Source: Thinopyrum elongatum
Lineage: Eukaryota > Streptophyta > Magnoliopsida > Poales > Poaceae
Direction: 5' to 3'
DNA: 64,000 bases
Assembly (NCBI GenBank): GCA_011799875.1
Contig: CM022297.1
Location: 522,067,362 to 522,131,361 of the forward strand
Made by a program: the position numbers and the translations under genes. Shown piece after piece: positions 37,278-48,019 of the stretch. The notes below the pieces were generated by a model that ran no database searches, was not told the origin of the DNA, and saw only the letters and a program-made list of their open reading frames with translations. Positions within the stretch are counted from its first letter, which is position 1; every line of letters starts with the position of its first letter.

Positions 37278-38185
37278 TGTGATGACCCCGGCTTAATCGT
37301 GCACTAACCATACATGCAAATGCACACGATCAAGCCTAAGGACTCACTTGAAGATATCACAACACAACTCTAAAAGAGAAATAAAGTCATACAAGCTTTA
37401 TATTACAAGCCAGGGCCCTCGATGGCTCGAATACATAGCTCGATGGCATACAAGCATCAGCGGAAGCATCAGATATCTGAGTACAGATATATTACAGAAA
37501 TAGAGATAAGCCTTTAAGAAGGAGGGGCAAAACAAAACACTATGATCGAAAGGCGCAGGCCTCCTGCCTGGGACCCTCCGAACCTATTCCTGGTCGTCGG
37601 TCGGCTCCTCGTAGTAGTACTCGCCGGGAGGGTAGTAGTAGTAGCCGTTGGCCGGGGCGGCCGGCTCAGGGGCTCCGTCGTCTAGTGGCAACAAATGGAT
37701 AACGGGAAAAAAAAGTAAAGCAAATGTGAGTACTCATTCGAAGTACTCAGCAAGCAAGGATCTACACTACATATGCAACATTTTCAAAGGAATGGCTGTA
37801 TATTTGGACTGGTCTACAGAAATGCCAGAATAGAGGGGAAAGCCTTGTCCTATCGAAGACTAGCATCTTCAACATTTTCAGCAGTCTTGCAGCATTAGAA
37901 GAGCGCAGAATAGCATAAAGTAAAGTAGTAGTAGTGTTATCAACCTCGGCCAAAGATCCTTTCTTGACTCCTGCGAGAAAGCAATCCCAGAGCCATACTA
38001 TCCAGTTATCATCTCAAGTTCTAGTTGTACCGATCGGGATACAACTCCGAGTGCCCGTTACCGTAGGACAGGCTATCGATAGATTAGTTCTTCCCTGCAG
38101 GGGTGCACCAACTTACCCACCACGCTCACTTAACTCCGGCCAGACACACTTTTCTAGGTCATGCATGGCCTCGGCTAAGCAACAT
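37278..38185 (-). mobile_element. Solo LTR 2, copy B (cut by assembly gap)
   Basis: Left 908 bp of the minus-strand LTR, starting TGTGATGACCCC after ATCTT at 37273-37277, the same insertion site as 8464 in copy A. The rest is replaced by Ns. It carries the second exon-like block at 37584-37681 in open frame on the minus strand. Confidence 0.9.
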
Positions 38186-38314
38186 NNNNNNNNNNNNNNN
38201 NNNNNNNNNNNNNNNNNNNNNNNNNNNNNNNNNNNNNNNNNNNNNNNNNNNNNNNNNNNNNNNNNNNNNNNNNNNNNNNNNNNNNNNNNNNNNNNNNNNN
38301 NNNNNNNNNNNNNN
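38186..38314. other. Assembly gap (129 N)
   Basis: Ns only. By alignment to copy A (9365 to about 23478) the missing sequence should be about 14 kb if both copies are alike, or about 4.8 kb if copy B lacks the nested copia element. Confidence 0.99.
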
Positions 38315-38315
38315 T

Positions 38316-38579
38316 TTAAAAACCACATGAAGGCATATCGTCATCCTCGTCGATGAGAACTCTTGCCCTTCGACGATTCAGAACTCTGGCCTTCGATGAT
38401 GCAGCTTGCCCTTTGACGATGCAGAACTCTTGCCCTTCGACGAGCGTGGTAGTCTTGGCCTTGGTGCTCGGCATGAAGATATGCTCTTCGTCCTCGCTGT
38501 CGGCACTCCATAAACAAGTATGTTCTGCTGCACACTTCTGGTATGATTCACTCTTATGCTGTGCTTCTTCCATTTCCAT
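38316..38579 (-). CDS. Small hypothetical gene convergent to PMD in the MULE
   Basis: An 87-codon minus-strand frame from ATG (38577-38579) to TAA. The start is charged (MEMEEAQHK). A middle part is acidic (SADSEDEEHIF), and the C-terminal half is built on a degenerate tandem repeat of about 24 nt that encodes EGQ/KGQ-type basic units before an acidic end. I recognise no domain. Its position is like that of the second, convergent gene of maize MuDR, but there is no sequence evidence that it is mudrB. Upstream on the same strand is the TTTCCCGC cluster. In copy A only the last bases of this gene are present. The start and any upstream exon are uncertain. Confidence 0.4.
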   Translation of the reverse strand: MEMEEAQHKSESYQKCAAEHTCLWSADSEDEEHIFMPSTKAKTTTLVEGQEFCIVKGQAASSKARVLNRRRARVLIDEDDDMPSCGF

Positions 38580-38860
38580 GTAAGTGAGAAGTTCTTTCCG
38601 TATCTCAAAGGTCCTTAAAGGCCACCCCTAGTTAATGCGTGAGCCAGCTCATTCGTAGGGTGTCACTACTGATGAGTTCGTCCCATGGAACTACTCTATT
38701 GTCTGTCTTGAAATCGGCGGAAAAGCAGAAGACATTGGGATATACCAGGGTGAAAACTGCGATCAAAAGGATAATCGGACATCTTGACGAGACTACGAGA
38801 CTACACTGGACTGCTTACCCACCATAGTGTGGAGGGGGTTTTAAGGTTCAGAAGAGAAGA

Positions 38861-39023
38861 ATAGGCGGGGAACTAAGAAGGGGAAACTAGGCGGGACATA
38901 TAGGCGGGAAATGGCGGCACGAGATATACGCGGGAACTCAGAAGCGGGAAACTTTGGTGGGGAGAAATGAGCGGGAAACAGTGCTGCCGCCTGGTCCAGT
39001 AGCGGCAGGTGCCACGCGGGAAA
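38861..39023 (-). promoter_or_regulatory. Cluster of E2F-like TTTCCCGC sites
   Basis: Exact GCGGGAAA (TTTCCCGC on the minus strand) at 38904-38911, 38944-38951, 38971-38978 and 39016-39023, with near matches at 38863-38871 and 38929-38936. This octamer fits the plant E2F consensus. The cluster is 330-450 bp upstream of the small minus-strand ORF, suggesting S-phase-linked transcription. Binding is an inference. Confidence 0.55.
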
Positions 39024-39119
39024 CGCCGGGGGTCTTTTCTCATTCTGGTCCAGAGGTGATCATTTCTTCTAATTAGATTAGCCAGGTGGTATTTTTGCAC
39101 AAAAAACTATAATTACAGT

Positions 39120-39360
39120 GCAAAATATGGTGGGCATGCACCTATCGAGTTCGTCAAAGCCGATTGCAGCTAATCGGTCATAGTGAAAACAATTAGTGCT
39201 AATTGGGCACACTAAAGCCGACCGGAGCTACAGCCTGCAGCCGAGGAGGCCTATCGGCCTGGCCGAAGCCGACAGGGACCTAATCGGCTCAGGCAAAGCC
39301 GATAGGAATCCATCGGCCTAGGGCGCCCGACGGAACCAATCGTCGGTGCGGCCAAGCTGT
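39120..39360. repeat. CCGAT-rich right terminal region of MULE copy B
   Basis: Repeated AAGCCGAT, ATCGG and GGCCGAAGCCGA motifs over about 230 bp, ending before an A-run at 39370. It resembles the inverted left end at 28080-28130. It may be a degenerate terminal inverted repeat; exact ends and target duplication were not resolved. Confidence 0.45.
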
Positions 39361-39364
39361 ATTG

Positions 39365-39913
39365 TTTTGAAAAAAAAAAACGTGTAATATTTCTCTAATT
39401 TAATAAAAATGTATTATTTAAAAAAAAAATAGACGGCGTTGCTCACGAGAGTACTAGACCAGGTCAACCTGCACGTGCGTGCGTGCAGCCTCATCTCGCA
39501 CGTTCTCCCAGACATCAGCCACCCAGGTGTCTGCCCCTCGCGGCCCTTTCCCACGCGCACGCGAGTGACCAGACATCTCCCCATTCTGTGTCTGCCTTCA
39601 CGCGCCACACTCTCCATCAGGCTGTTCTGCATTAGTACTAGTCCTAGCTAATCTCAACACCAAAGCACTTTAGCTAGCTCACGTAGCACCTTGTCCAGTA
39701 GCCTTGCATTTTTTTTCTCTCGGGCCTTACTTTGTGTCCGTGACTTCTGCTAGCAACCGGCCTGCAAAAAAAAGGAGAAAAAAAAAGAGCAAAAGAAAGA
39801 AAAAATTGAAAAGTTCAGGCCGGTTCACATGGATATCTCTTGCCGTTCAGACTTTACTTTGTGCATATATGTGGCAATTGCTGCACATCTTCTGCTCTTG
39901 GTTGCCATATGCT
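39365..39913. other. Intergenic, no gene seen
   Basis: Contains two A-runs (39370 and 39420), GC-rich unremarkable DNA and a purine-rich stretch (39768-39808). I see no coding evidence or repeat structure. Confidence 0.5.
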
Positions 39914-40396
39914 AGGGGTGGACTAACGAGCTACTCGGCTCGTTAAGCTCGTGCTCGTTAAGGCTCGGCTCATTAAGCTCGTTAAGCTTAGAGCAGAAAA
40001 ACCATGCTTGGCTAGCTCGGTTCGTTTGAAACTCATTAATCTCGTGAGCGCTCATTAACATATTCTGATGTGTTTCGGTCTACATATGAGTGTGTTTTTA
40101 AGAAGGAAGATGGTTGACTACAAAAAAAATGCATTAGTTTGATGCCTCTATGTAGATGAGATTGAGAATAAAGGACTGAGGTGCTACGAAACTTTGTCAC
40201 GTAGATAAAAAATATGTGTTTGTGTGTTACTAACGAGCTTAACGAGCTACTCGTAAACTCGTTAGCTCGTTCGTTAAGCTTAACGAGCTGAAATCGATGA
40301 TTGGCTCTGTTCATTAAGAAGCGAGCCACGATCTTAACGAGCCGAACTATCGAGCGCTCACTAAGCTCACGAGCTACGAGCTTTTGGTCCAGCCCT
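39914..40396. mobile_element. hAT-like MITE rich in CGAGCT/CGTTAAG motifs
   Basis: 483 bp with imperfect inverted ends AGGGGTGGAC and GTCCAGCCCT, and inner arms full of AACGAGCT and CTCGTTAAGC. Flanks ATATGCT (left) and ATTATGCT (right) suggest an imperfect 8-bp target duplication, as hAT elements make. There is no transposase, so it is nonautonomous. Confidence 0.6.
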
Positions 40397-40432
40397 AATT
40401 ATGCTACGTTTATACCTACTTATATCTAGCTA

Positions 40433-43400
40433 CATAGAGGCTAAGCCTTTTCATCGGTTTCCTCTCATACCTCCTTTTGACGGAAAATATGATCCGGATA
40501 TTTATCTTGACTGGGAATTATAGTTGATCAAAAATTTGCTTGCCATGATTTTCTCGATGATAAAAGAGTTAGGGCTGCAACTAGTGAGTTTAGTGATTTT
40601 GCTTCTGTTTGGTGGAGAGAACATTGTCGCAAACATCCTAATAATATTCCTGCCACTTGGGAAGCTTTGAAATTAATCATGCGTCACCGGTTTGTTCCCG
40701 GCTATTATGAACGTGACTTGCTAAATAAACCACTACGTTTGAACCAAGGATCTAAATATGTGGAAGAGTATTATCAAGAATTGCAAATGGGCATGTTACG
40801 TTGTGGTTTAATTGAGAATGAGGAAGCCTCTATGGCTAGGTTCTTCGGTGGATTGAATAGAGAAATTTATGACATACTTTCTTATAAGGACTATAATTCA
40901 ATGACCCGTTTATTCCATCTTGCTATACATGCTGAACATGAAGTGCAGGGTCGTTCAAGACTGCGTTCTAATTTTTCTACAGGTCGTACTTCGACATGGA
41001 CGCCACGCAGCCCTGCTGCTCCATCCACTCGCACCTCTACAACAACACCTGCAACTTCTCGACTGGAGCCTACTTCATCAACTTCAGCATCACACCCTCT
41101 GGCACCAATGAAAAGTACTACACCCACTCCAACAAAAAATTCGTCATCATTGTCCGCTTCCTCCAAAAGAACAAAGGATATCCAGTGCCACACTTGTAAG
41201 GGATTTGGCCATGTCATGAAGGAGTGTCCTAATAAGCGTGTACTGATCATTCGTGAAGACGGTGAGTACGACTCCGCTAGTGATTTTGATGAAGACACAT
41301 ATGCCCTGCTCGCTGCACATGAAGACGATGACACAAGACCGGCGCAAGAGGAAGAACATGTGACCGCCGAAGACGCCGATAGATACATGAGTCTTATAGC
41401 ACATCGTGTACTTAGTGCTCAGATTGTTAAAGCAAAGAAGGATCAACGTCACAACCTTTTTTACATCAAAGGAGTTGTCAAGGAGCGTTCAGTTCGCATA
41501 ATCATCGATGAAGGGAGTTGTAACAATTTAGCAATCATTGACATGGTGGAGAAGCTCTCCCTACCTTCCCGACAACATCCACATCCTTACTATATTCAAT
41601 GGTTTAATGATGGTGGAAAAGTAAAGGTAACATGCATGGTGAGAGTTCCATTTTCTTTAGGTTCATACCATGATAATATTGACTGCGATATTGTGCCTAT
41701 GCAAGCTTGTTCTATGTTACTAGGAAGGCCATGGCAGTATGATAAACAATGTTTACATGATGGTAGAACTAATCAGTCCACTCTCACACATAAAGGAAAG
41801 AAAATCATTCTACACCCTATGTCTCCTGAACAAATTTTAAAAGATGATCTTGCTAGGGCTAGTAGAAATACAAATACTGAGCGTACTAAATCTGAAAATC
41901 TGAAAGTCGTTGATGAGTTAGAACAATTTAATAAGATGCACAAATCTGAAACTAGCACATCTAAAGAAATTAAATTGAAAGATCATGCTTTCTTAGCTAC
42001 ACGTCCTGAAATTTTTGAGTTAGATGCTCAAACCGATGAATGCTATGCTCTTATTTGCAAAGAAGCTTGGTTTTCATTTGAGGATATGCCTCCTTCTTTG
42101 CCTCCTATTGTCGCTAACCTTTTGCAGGAGTATCATGATGTTTTCTCAAAGGAAGTACCACCGGGGCTGCCACCTATGAGAGGAATTGAACACCAAATTG
42201 ACTTGATATCTGGCGGCTCACTACCCAACCGTGCGCCGTACCATACTAATCCAGAGAAGACCAAGGAGATTCAGCAGCAAGTTCAAGAACTACTCGACAA
42301 AGGTTACATTCGTGAATCACTTAGTCCATGTGTTGTACCCATTTTACTTGTTCCCAAAAAAGACGGTACTTCGCGTATGTGTGTTGATTGTATAGCCATT
42401 AATAATATTACAATTCGATATCGTCATCCAATTCCTAGCTTAGATGACATGCTTGATGAACTTAGTGGCTCAGTTGTGTTTTCTAAAGTGGACTTGCGTA
42501 GTGGCTATCATCAAATTCGTATGAAACTAGGTGATGAATGAAAAACTGCTTTCAAAACTAAACTTGGTTTATATGAGTGGTTAGTTATGCCTTTTGAATT
42601 GACTAATGCACCTAGTACTTTCATGAGCTTAATGAATGAAGTTTTGTGAGCTTTCATTGGACGATTTGTGGTAGTATACTTCGATGATATTCTGATTTAT
42701 AGCAAGTCACTAGAGGAACACTTAGACCATTTGTGTGCTGTTTTTTCTGCTCTGCGTGATGTGCGTCTATTTGGCAATATCGAGAAGTGCACTTTTTGCA
42801 CTGATCGAGTCGCTTTTCTTGGCTATGTTGTGACACCGCAGGGAATTGAAATTGATAAAGCCAAGGTTGATGCGATCCAGAGTTGGCCGACCCCTAACTC
42901 GGTCACACAGGTACGGAGTTTTCTCGGACTTGCTGGGTTCTACCGGCGGTTAGTGAATGATTTTAGTACCATCGCAGCGCCTTTTAACGAGCTTCCAAAG
43001 AAAAATGTGCCATTTGTTTGGAGCGACGCACAAGAGGAAGCCTTCAATATTCTTAAAGATAAGCGCACACACACCCCTTTGCTGCAATTACCTAATTTCA
43101 ATAAGATGTTTGAATTAGAATGTGATGCTAGCGGCATTGGTTTAGGCGGTGTTTTGTTGCAAGAAGGAAAACCAGTAGCATACTTTAGTGAAAAACTCAG
43201 TCGGGCTAGTCTGAATTATTCAACATATGATAAACAACTTTATGCACTAGTTCGGACTTTGGAGACATGGCAACATTATTTGTGGCCTAAGGAGTTTGTC
43301 ATACATTCTGATCATGAATCACTCAATCATATTAGAAGTCAAAGCAAACTGAATCGTGGACATGCAAAATGGGTTGAATTTATTGAATATTTTCCTTATG

Positions 43401-44290
43401 TTATTAAGCACAAGAAAGGAAAGGAGAATGTCATATTTTATACCTTGTCATAAAAGTGACGATGGTACTCACATTGCTAATTTGTTCTTTAACGAAGTAG
43501 TTCATTTACATGGGGTGCCAAATACAATTGTTTCTGATCGTGACACAAATTTTCTTAGCCACTTTTGGAGGGTGTTGTGGACAAAATTGGGCACTAAGCT
43601 TTTATTTAGTACTACGTGTCATCCTCAAACAGATGGTCAAACTGAAGTGGTTAACCGTACATTGTCTACTATGCTTAGGGCTATTTTAAAAAAGAATTTT
43701 AAAATGTGGGAAGAATGTCTACCTCATGTAGAGTTTGCTTATAATCGTTCAATTCATTCTACCACAAAGTTATGCCCTTTTGAGATTGTTTATGGATTTA
43801 TACCTCGTGCGCCTATTGATTTATTACCTATTCCATCTTCGGAGAAGGTAAACCTTGATGCTAAAGAACGTGCAGAGTTCGTATTAAAAATGCATGAGAT
43901 GACTAAGAAAAATATTGAACGCATGAATGCCAAGTATAAACTTGCTGGTAGCCAGGGTAGGAAAAGTATTGTGTTTGAACCAGCTGATCTAGTTTGGTTG
44001 CATTTGCGAAAAGACCGTTTGCCTGATTTACGAAAGTCAAAATTAATGCCTCGTGCGGATGGACCTTTTAAAGTGGTTGAAAAAATTAACGACAATGCAT
44101 ATAAGCTTGATTTGCCTGCAGAGTTTGGGGTTATTCCCACATTTAACATTGTAGATTTAAAACCATACCTTGGTGAGGATGATGAGCTACCGTCGAGGAC
44201 GACTTCGATTCAAGAAGGGGGGATGATGAGGACGTCTCTTCTATTGTTACACCCGCCGCGACTCCTACATCAGTTATTCCACTTGGTCCA
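40433..44290 (+). pseudogene. Ty3-gypsy gag-pol pseudogene, 5'-truncated, with internal deletion
   Basis: Gag-like start (KYDPDIYLDWE) at about 40475, a frameshift near 40521, then a long open frame. A CCHC zinc knuckle (CHTCKGFGHVMKEC) is at about 41180-41230. A protease-like IIIDEGSCNN is near 41497. Reverse transcriptase runs about 42260-42760 with YFDDIL at 42677. RNase H begins near 43120. TGA stops interrupt at 42539 and 42647. Near 43430 the frame jumps from the end of RNase H into the middle of the integrase core, so the zinc-binding part and first catalytic Asp are missing. The later VSDRD and QTDGQTE motifs remain. A further frameshift lies near 44215. No 5' LTR is visible. The element is dead. 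Confidence 0.88.
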
Positions 44291-45155
44291 ATGACTAGAG
44301 CGCGCGCGCGACAAATAAATAGCCAGGAACTATCGCTCCCTTGTACACATCATTTGACTGACAAAAATACGATGCTACACTCATGTCCTGATTTCCTTGT
44401 ACTCATAAATAAAGGAGAGATTAGAGATGAAGACAACGGTGCGTTCAAATCAGATGAAGCAACACTGCATGCATGTCCACCACCGAATCAATCCCATCCA
44501 CCAATCATATCACGTGCATGCACATGCACGAAGTGCACAAGGATCAATGGATTTGGGTTAATGAACCAAGATCAGTCACGAACGTGGGCCTTGGACTTTT
44601 TGGCTGCGCCAGGTGCTTCTACAGACGCGTTGTCTTGCAGTCTGCCTGCCATGTCGGCCTACGCGTCTTGCAGTCTGCCTGCCATGTCGGCCTCTGCAGC
44701 CGACCCACGAACGACAGTAGTCCGGACGGGACACAACGACGGACGCAGCCGCACATCTCCTCTAAATAAATAGCTAGCTTAGATTAGGGTTTAGACTTGG
44801 TTTTTATTATATTGTCTAGCCATCGCTACAATTTGCATCTACGAGACGTGCAGGACTACCGTCTTGTCAGATCCACAGTGGAATCCTAACTTTTCATCTA
44901 GTTCGTGTGCTTAATTTATCATCCACAATTTCAGATTGCAATTCACCTTTGTTCTTGCCGGTTCTTCGGTTGCTTGCAGGAATTCGAACCTCGTTGTTCA
45001 GATTGATCGTGCCTACGGCAAGGTCAATAACCATCGGAGGTTGGTTTAGCGATTGTCTAGGCGTATCGTCGGGTACGGTATAGCCGGATCGTCAAGGTCA
45101 AAATCCATCAAATCGATAGTTATCCCCATTCTCAACGAAAGATCGGGCCGCCGTC
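44291..45155 (+). other. 3' untranslated region and probable LTR remnant of the gypsy element
   Basis: After the polyprotein tail come a two-copy 30-bp tandem (GTCTTGCAGTCTGCCTGCC near 44630 and 44665), a CTCCTCTAAATAAATAG promoter-like block (44757) and leader-like DNA down to about 45155. This looks like an LTR with a TATA-like AAATAAATA, but the start and a matching 5' LTR are not found. Confidence 0.45.
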
Positions 45156-45159
45156 ACAT

Positions 45160-45250
45160 CACCGAGCAGCCGATATTGGGTGGTTTTTGAGTTTACGGAT
45201 AAGAGTTACACTCTGGCAATAGTTGAGGTATGAAAAACTCATCTCAAATA
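45160..45250 (+). repeat. 90-bp dispersed repeat, copy 1
   Basis: CCGATATTGGGTGGTTTT through GAAAAACTCATCTCAA closely matches 54355-54440. Surrounding DNA differs. Confidence 0.65.
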
Positions 45251-45289
45251 TATTTGTCATCACCAACCCTTCTCCATCAACAATTTCAT

Positions 45290-46170
45290 GATGCTCACAA
45301 TCATGAGTGAGTAATCCCCTTGTAGGCATACTGAAGATAGATGGAGATGGATGAGATTTCTTATATAATCGTGTCAATTTGTTAGGGCTTGACCTCTAGT
45401 ATCCACTATGTTCTAAGATTGATGTTTCTATGACTTTGCTATGCTTAATGCTTGTCACTAGGGCCCGAGTGCCATGATTTCAGATCTGAACATATTATGC
45501 TTCCATGAATATATTTGAGATGTTGATCTTACCTGCAAGTTGTATGTACCTGTTATCGTTCTGAACCTTAGACCCCCAAGATGACACTGATTGGGATATC
45601 GACGGGGATGACTTTAATTTAAGTAGTTCATGTATTCACCATGTGTTAATGCTTTATTCCGGTTCTTTATTAAAAGGAGCGCCTTAATTACCCTTAGTTT
45701 TCATTAGGACCCCGCTGCCATGGGAGGGTAGGGCAAAAGATGTCACGCAAGTTCATACCGCAAGCACGTATGACTATATACGGAATACATGCCTACATAT
45801 GATCGATGAATTGGAGGTATTGTGTGTCGCTCTAGGTTGTGACAGTTACATATTGAATCTCATCTGAATATCCATCGCTACTCCATGCCTACGCTTCGGT
45901 AATATTGCATTTGCTCAAGTTATTACTACTCTGTTGGTTACAAATCTGCTAGCATTGCTGTTACTGCTACTGTGACTTTGCTACCACTGCTATCATATTA
46001 CTGTGCTACTAATAAATTGCTGCAAAAAAGTGATTTCTCAGGTGTAGTTGAATTGACAACTCAACTGCTAAGCCTTATAAATATTATTTGGCTCCCTTTG
46101 TCTCAAATTAATAAATTTGGGTAAAATACTACCCTCGAAGACTGTTGCGATCCCCTATACTTGTGGGTAT
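45290..46170 (+). mobile_element. Sabrina-like (Athila lineage) LTR fragment
   Basis: AT-rich LTR-type sequence ending GCGATCCCCTATACTTGTGGG then TATCA at 46170, the characteristic end of Sabrina-type Triticeae LTRs. CACTAGGGCCCGAGTGCCAT near 45458 also fits that family. No start, partner LTR or internal region is present. The family assignment is from recall of the end sequence. Confidence 0.55.
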
Positions 46171-46597
46171 CACTCGCCGAGAAGTCAACGCAATTTGGTC
46201 AAGGTTGGAGGGACGACGACGTCGGCTCGCCGAGGCAGCGGCGCGGGCCAATCAAAGTCGATTTACCTGAACACATAAAATAGTGCAAGCCAATAATAAT
46301 AATTAAAAAAACTGCATAATTAATTTACGCAAAGTAAATAATAAAAGAAATATGGCCTCTGCGCGGAAGTAGAATCGGCATCATGGATACGTTGGCGCGG
46401 TTCAGAATTTGTGGAACGACGGCGTCGGCGCGGTGCAGTGACAACGTGACGAAATCCGAATTCTAAGGGAAAGTCGGGCGGCGGATGCTATGTCCATAGA
46501 ACTGTGGACAGGAAACAGTTAGACCATCTTATCGGTCGCGCACAAGTGATGGCAGCTCGGATCGCCTTAGGACTAATAGACCCAAAACGGCACGTAC
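46171..46597. other. Intergenic, no gene seen
   Basis: Mixed-composition DNA with a few CGTCGGCGCG-type GC blocks and an AT-rich centre. I see no supported gene or repeat. Confidence 0.5.
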
Positions 46598-46599
46598 AA

Positions 46600-46934
46600 G
46601 CACCGCCGCTGAAGCGAACCAACATGTGGTTGGATGGTTAGAGGGACTGTGGTATCCCCAGCCCACCAGGGTTCAAATCCTGGTGCTCGCATTTATTCCT
46701 GGATTTATTTCAGGATTTCCGGCGATGCGCATTCAGTGGGAGGAGACGTTGCCGTCAACGACGAGGCGCCTACGGTGACTTCGTAAATCTCAAGATGATA
46801 TGCCGGCTCAGTCTTTCGGAGGTGCTCATAGGGGTAGGGTGTGCGTGTGTGCATTCATAGGGGTGAGTGTATGCGCGTGTATATGAGCGCTTGTGTCTGT
46901 ACTGATGTTCAAAAAAAAAAGCACCGCCGCTGAA
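46600..46934 (+). mobile_element. Full-length Au SINE with target duplications
   Basis: SINE body 46614-46910 with an A tail to 46920. The tRNA-derived head has an A box (GGTTGGATGGTTAGAGG, 46630-46646) and a B box (GGGTTCAAATCC, 46669-46680). The 3' part with GTGTGTGCATTCATAGGGG and CTTGTGTCTGTACTG is the Au family signature in wheat and relatives. Perfect 14-bp target duplication GCACCGCCGCTGAA is at 46600-46613 and 46921-46934. Transcription would be by RNA polymerase III. It is not a tRNA gene. Confidence 0.95.
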
Positions 46935-47600
46935 AAGAAAAAAATCCCTGCGAAGACAAAAAAAAAAACCCCCCCAGAAAATATTCTCTGATGAATTAGT
47001 TGTGTGCTGAATAACTAAGAAAAATAAACATGGTATAATCAGGCGTGGCTTCACGTAAGGTACTAGTGATAGATAGCACTATTCATCAATCAGGTCTCGG
47101 GATCCGTGTAGTACTAGAGGACTTGTACTAGCTTCTCTTCACGTGAACTTTGACCTGTATGCTAGCTAGTTTGCCTCCGCCGTGATTTTATATGGATTTC
47201 ACGGAGAGACGAGCAGCCGCCCTGCGCTTTGATAAGCCCCGTGCGTTGCCTGCGCTGGTATGCACTGAGACCGTACGCCAGCAGTGCTACACGCTGTGCT
47301 GCCGTTGCGTGTGTATTTTCGCCGCTGCCAAGATGACCTTTGGTCATGCTGCCCGCGGTTGATCTTGACTAGCTTCGGCGGTATCCCTTCGCATGTAATC
47401 GGATTAGGCGGACGCCGCCGTTCGATTTTTTTTTTTTCGATCTTGGTTTCTGCAAACGAAATCGTACAAGCCAGCAACAATAATTCTCAAAGAAACTAGC
47501 TTGTGTGGCACGAATTTGACCGGAAGGATAGAACCTGATTCATGTCGCTGTCGAATTTTCCATCGATCCTCAGCGATCATCTAACAGGACCGGGCCACCG
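46935..47600. other. Intergenic, no gene seen
   Basis: Contains A-runs (46958-46978), a T-run (47427-47438) and short open frames without recognisable content. Confidence 0.5.
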
Positions 47601-47601
47601 C

Positions 47602-48019
47602 TGTCGGAGCCAAATCCGATAGATCTTGAGGTAGGTATTCTAAGTTAGGCGTCTTGGAACGATGGTAACAAGAACACGGGGATTTTACTCAGTTTCGAGC
47701 TCTCTCGAAGAGATAATACTTTATATCCTGTTTGTTTTTATTGTATTGAGGTACAGTACAGAGTACATGTATCTACCACAAGATTGTTGTGTAAGATTCT
47801 AATGATCTATCATCTAGGCCAACCTCAGTTTATATAATACGCCAGAGGCCTAGGATAACAAAAGTTCTTGTCTTGTACGGCAAGTCTTATGAAATCTTTC
47901 TTGTATGCGTCATGGACTACCCGAAGTGGCCCAGGACAGAACCGACAAAGGGGGTCCTCGGCCCGGCCCACCTGGCCGGGAGTCGACATGGTAAGTACCC
48001 CTGGTCCAGGACACCAACA
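47602..48019 (+). mobile_element. LTR-like fragment, family unknown
   Basis: A 418-bp block starting TGTCGGAGCC and ending GGACACCAACA, with a leader-like segment (ACGGGGATTTTACTCAGTTT) and TTTATATAAT. The TG/CA ends and layout suggest an old solo LTR, but no target duplication is visible. Confidence 0.35.

Noticed and set aside
38103..38344. Open frames containing long X runs
   Set aside because: They cross the N gap and are not real.
40891..41388. Antisense 165-codon ORF
   Set aside because: Shadow of the gypsy gag reading frame on the other strand.
46625..46700. Possible tRNA gene (A and B boxes)
   Set aside because: It is the tRNA-derived head of the Au SINE; the body, A tail and target duplications continue through 46934.
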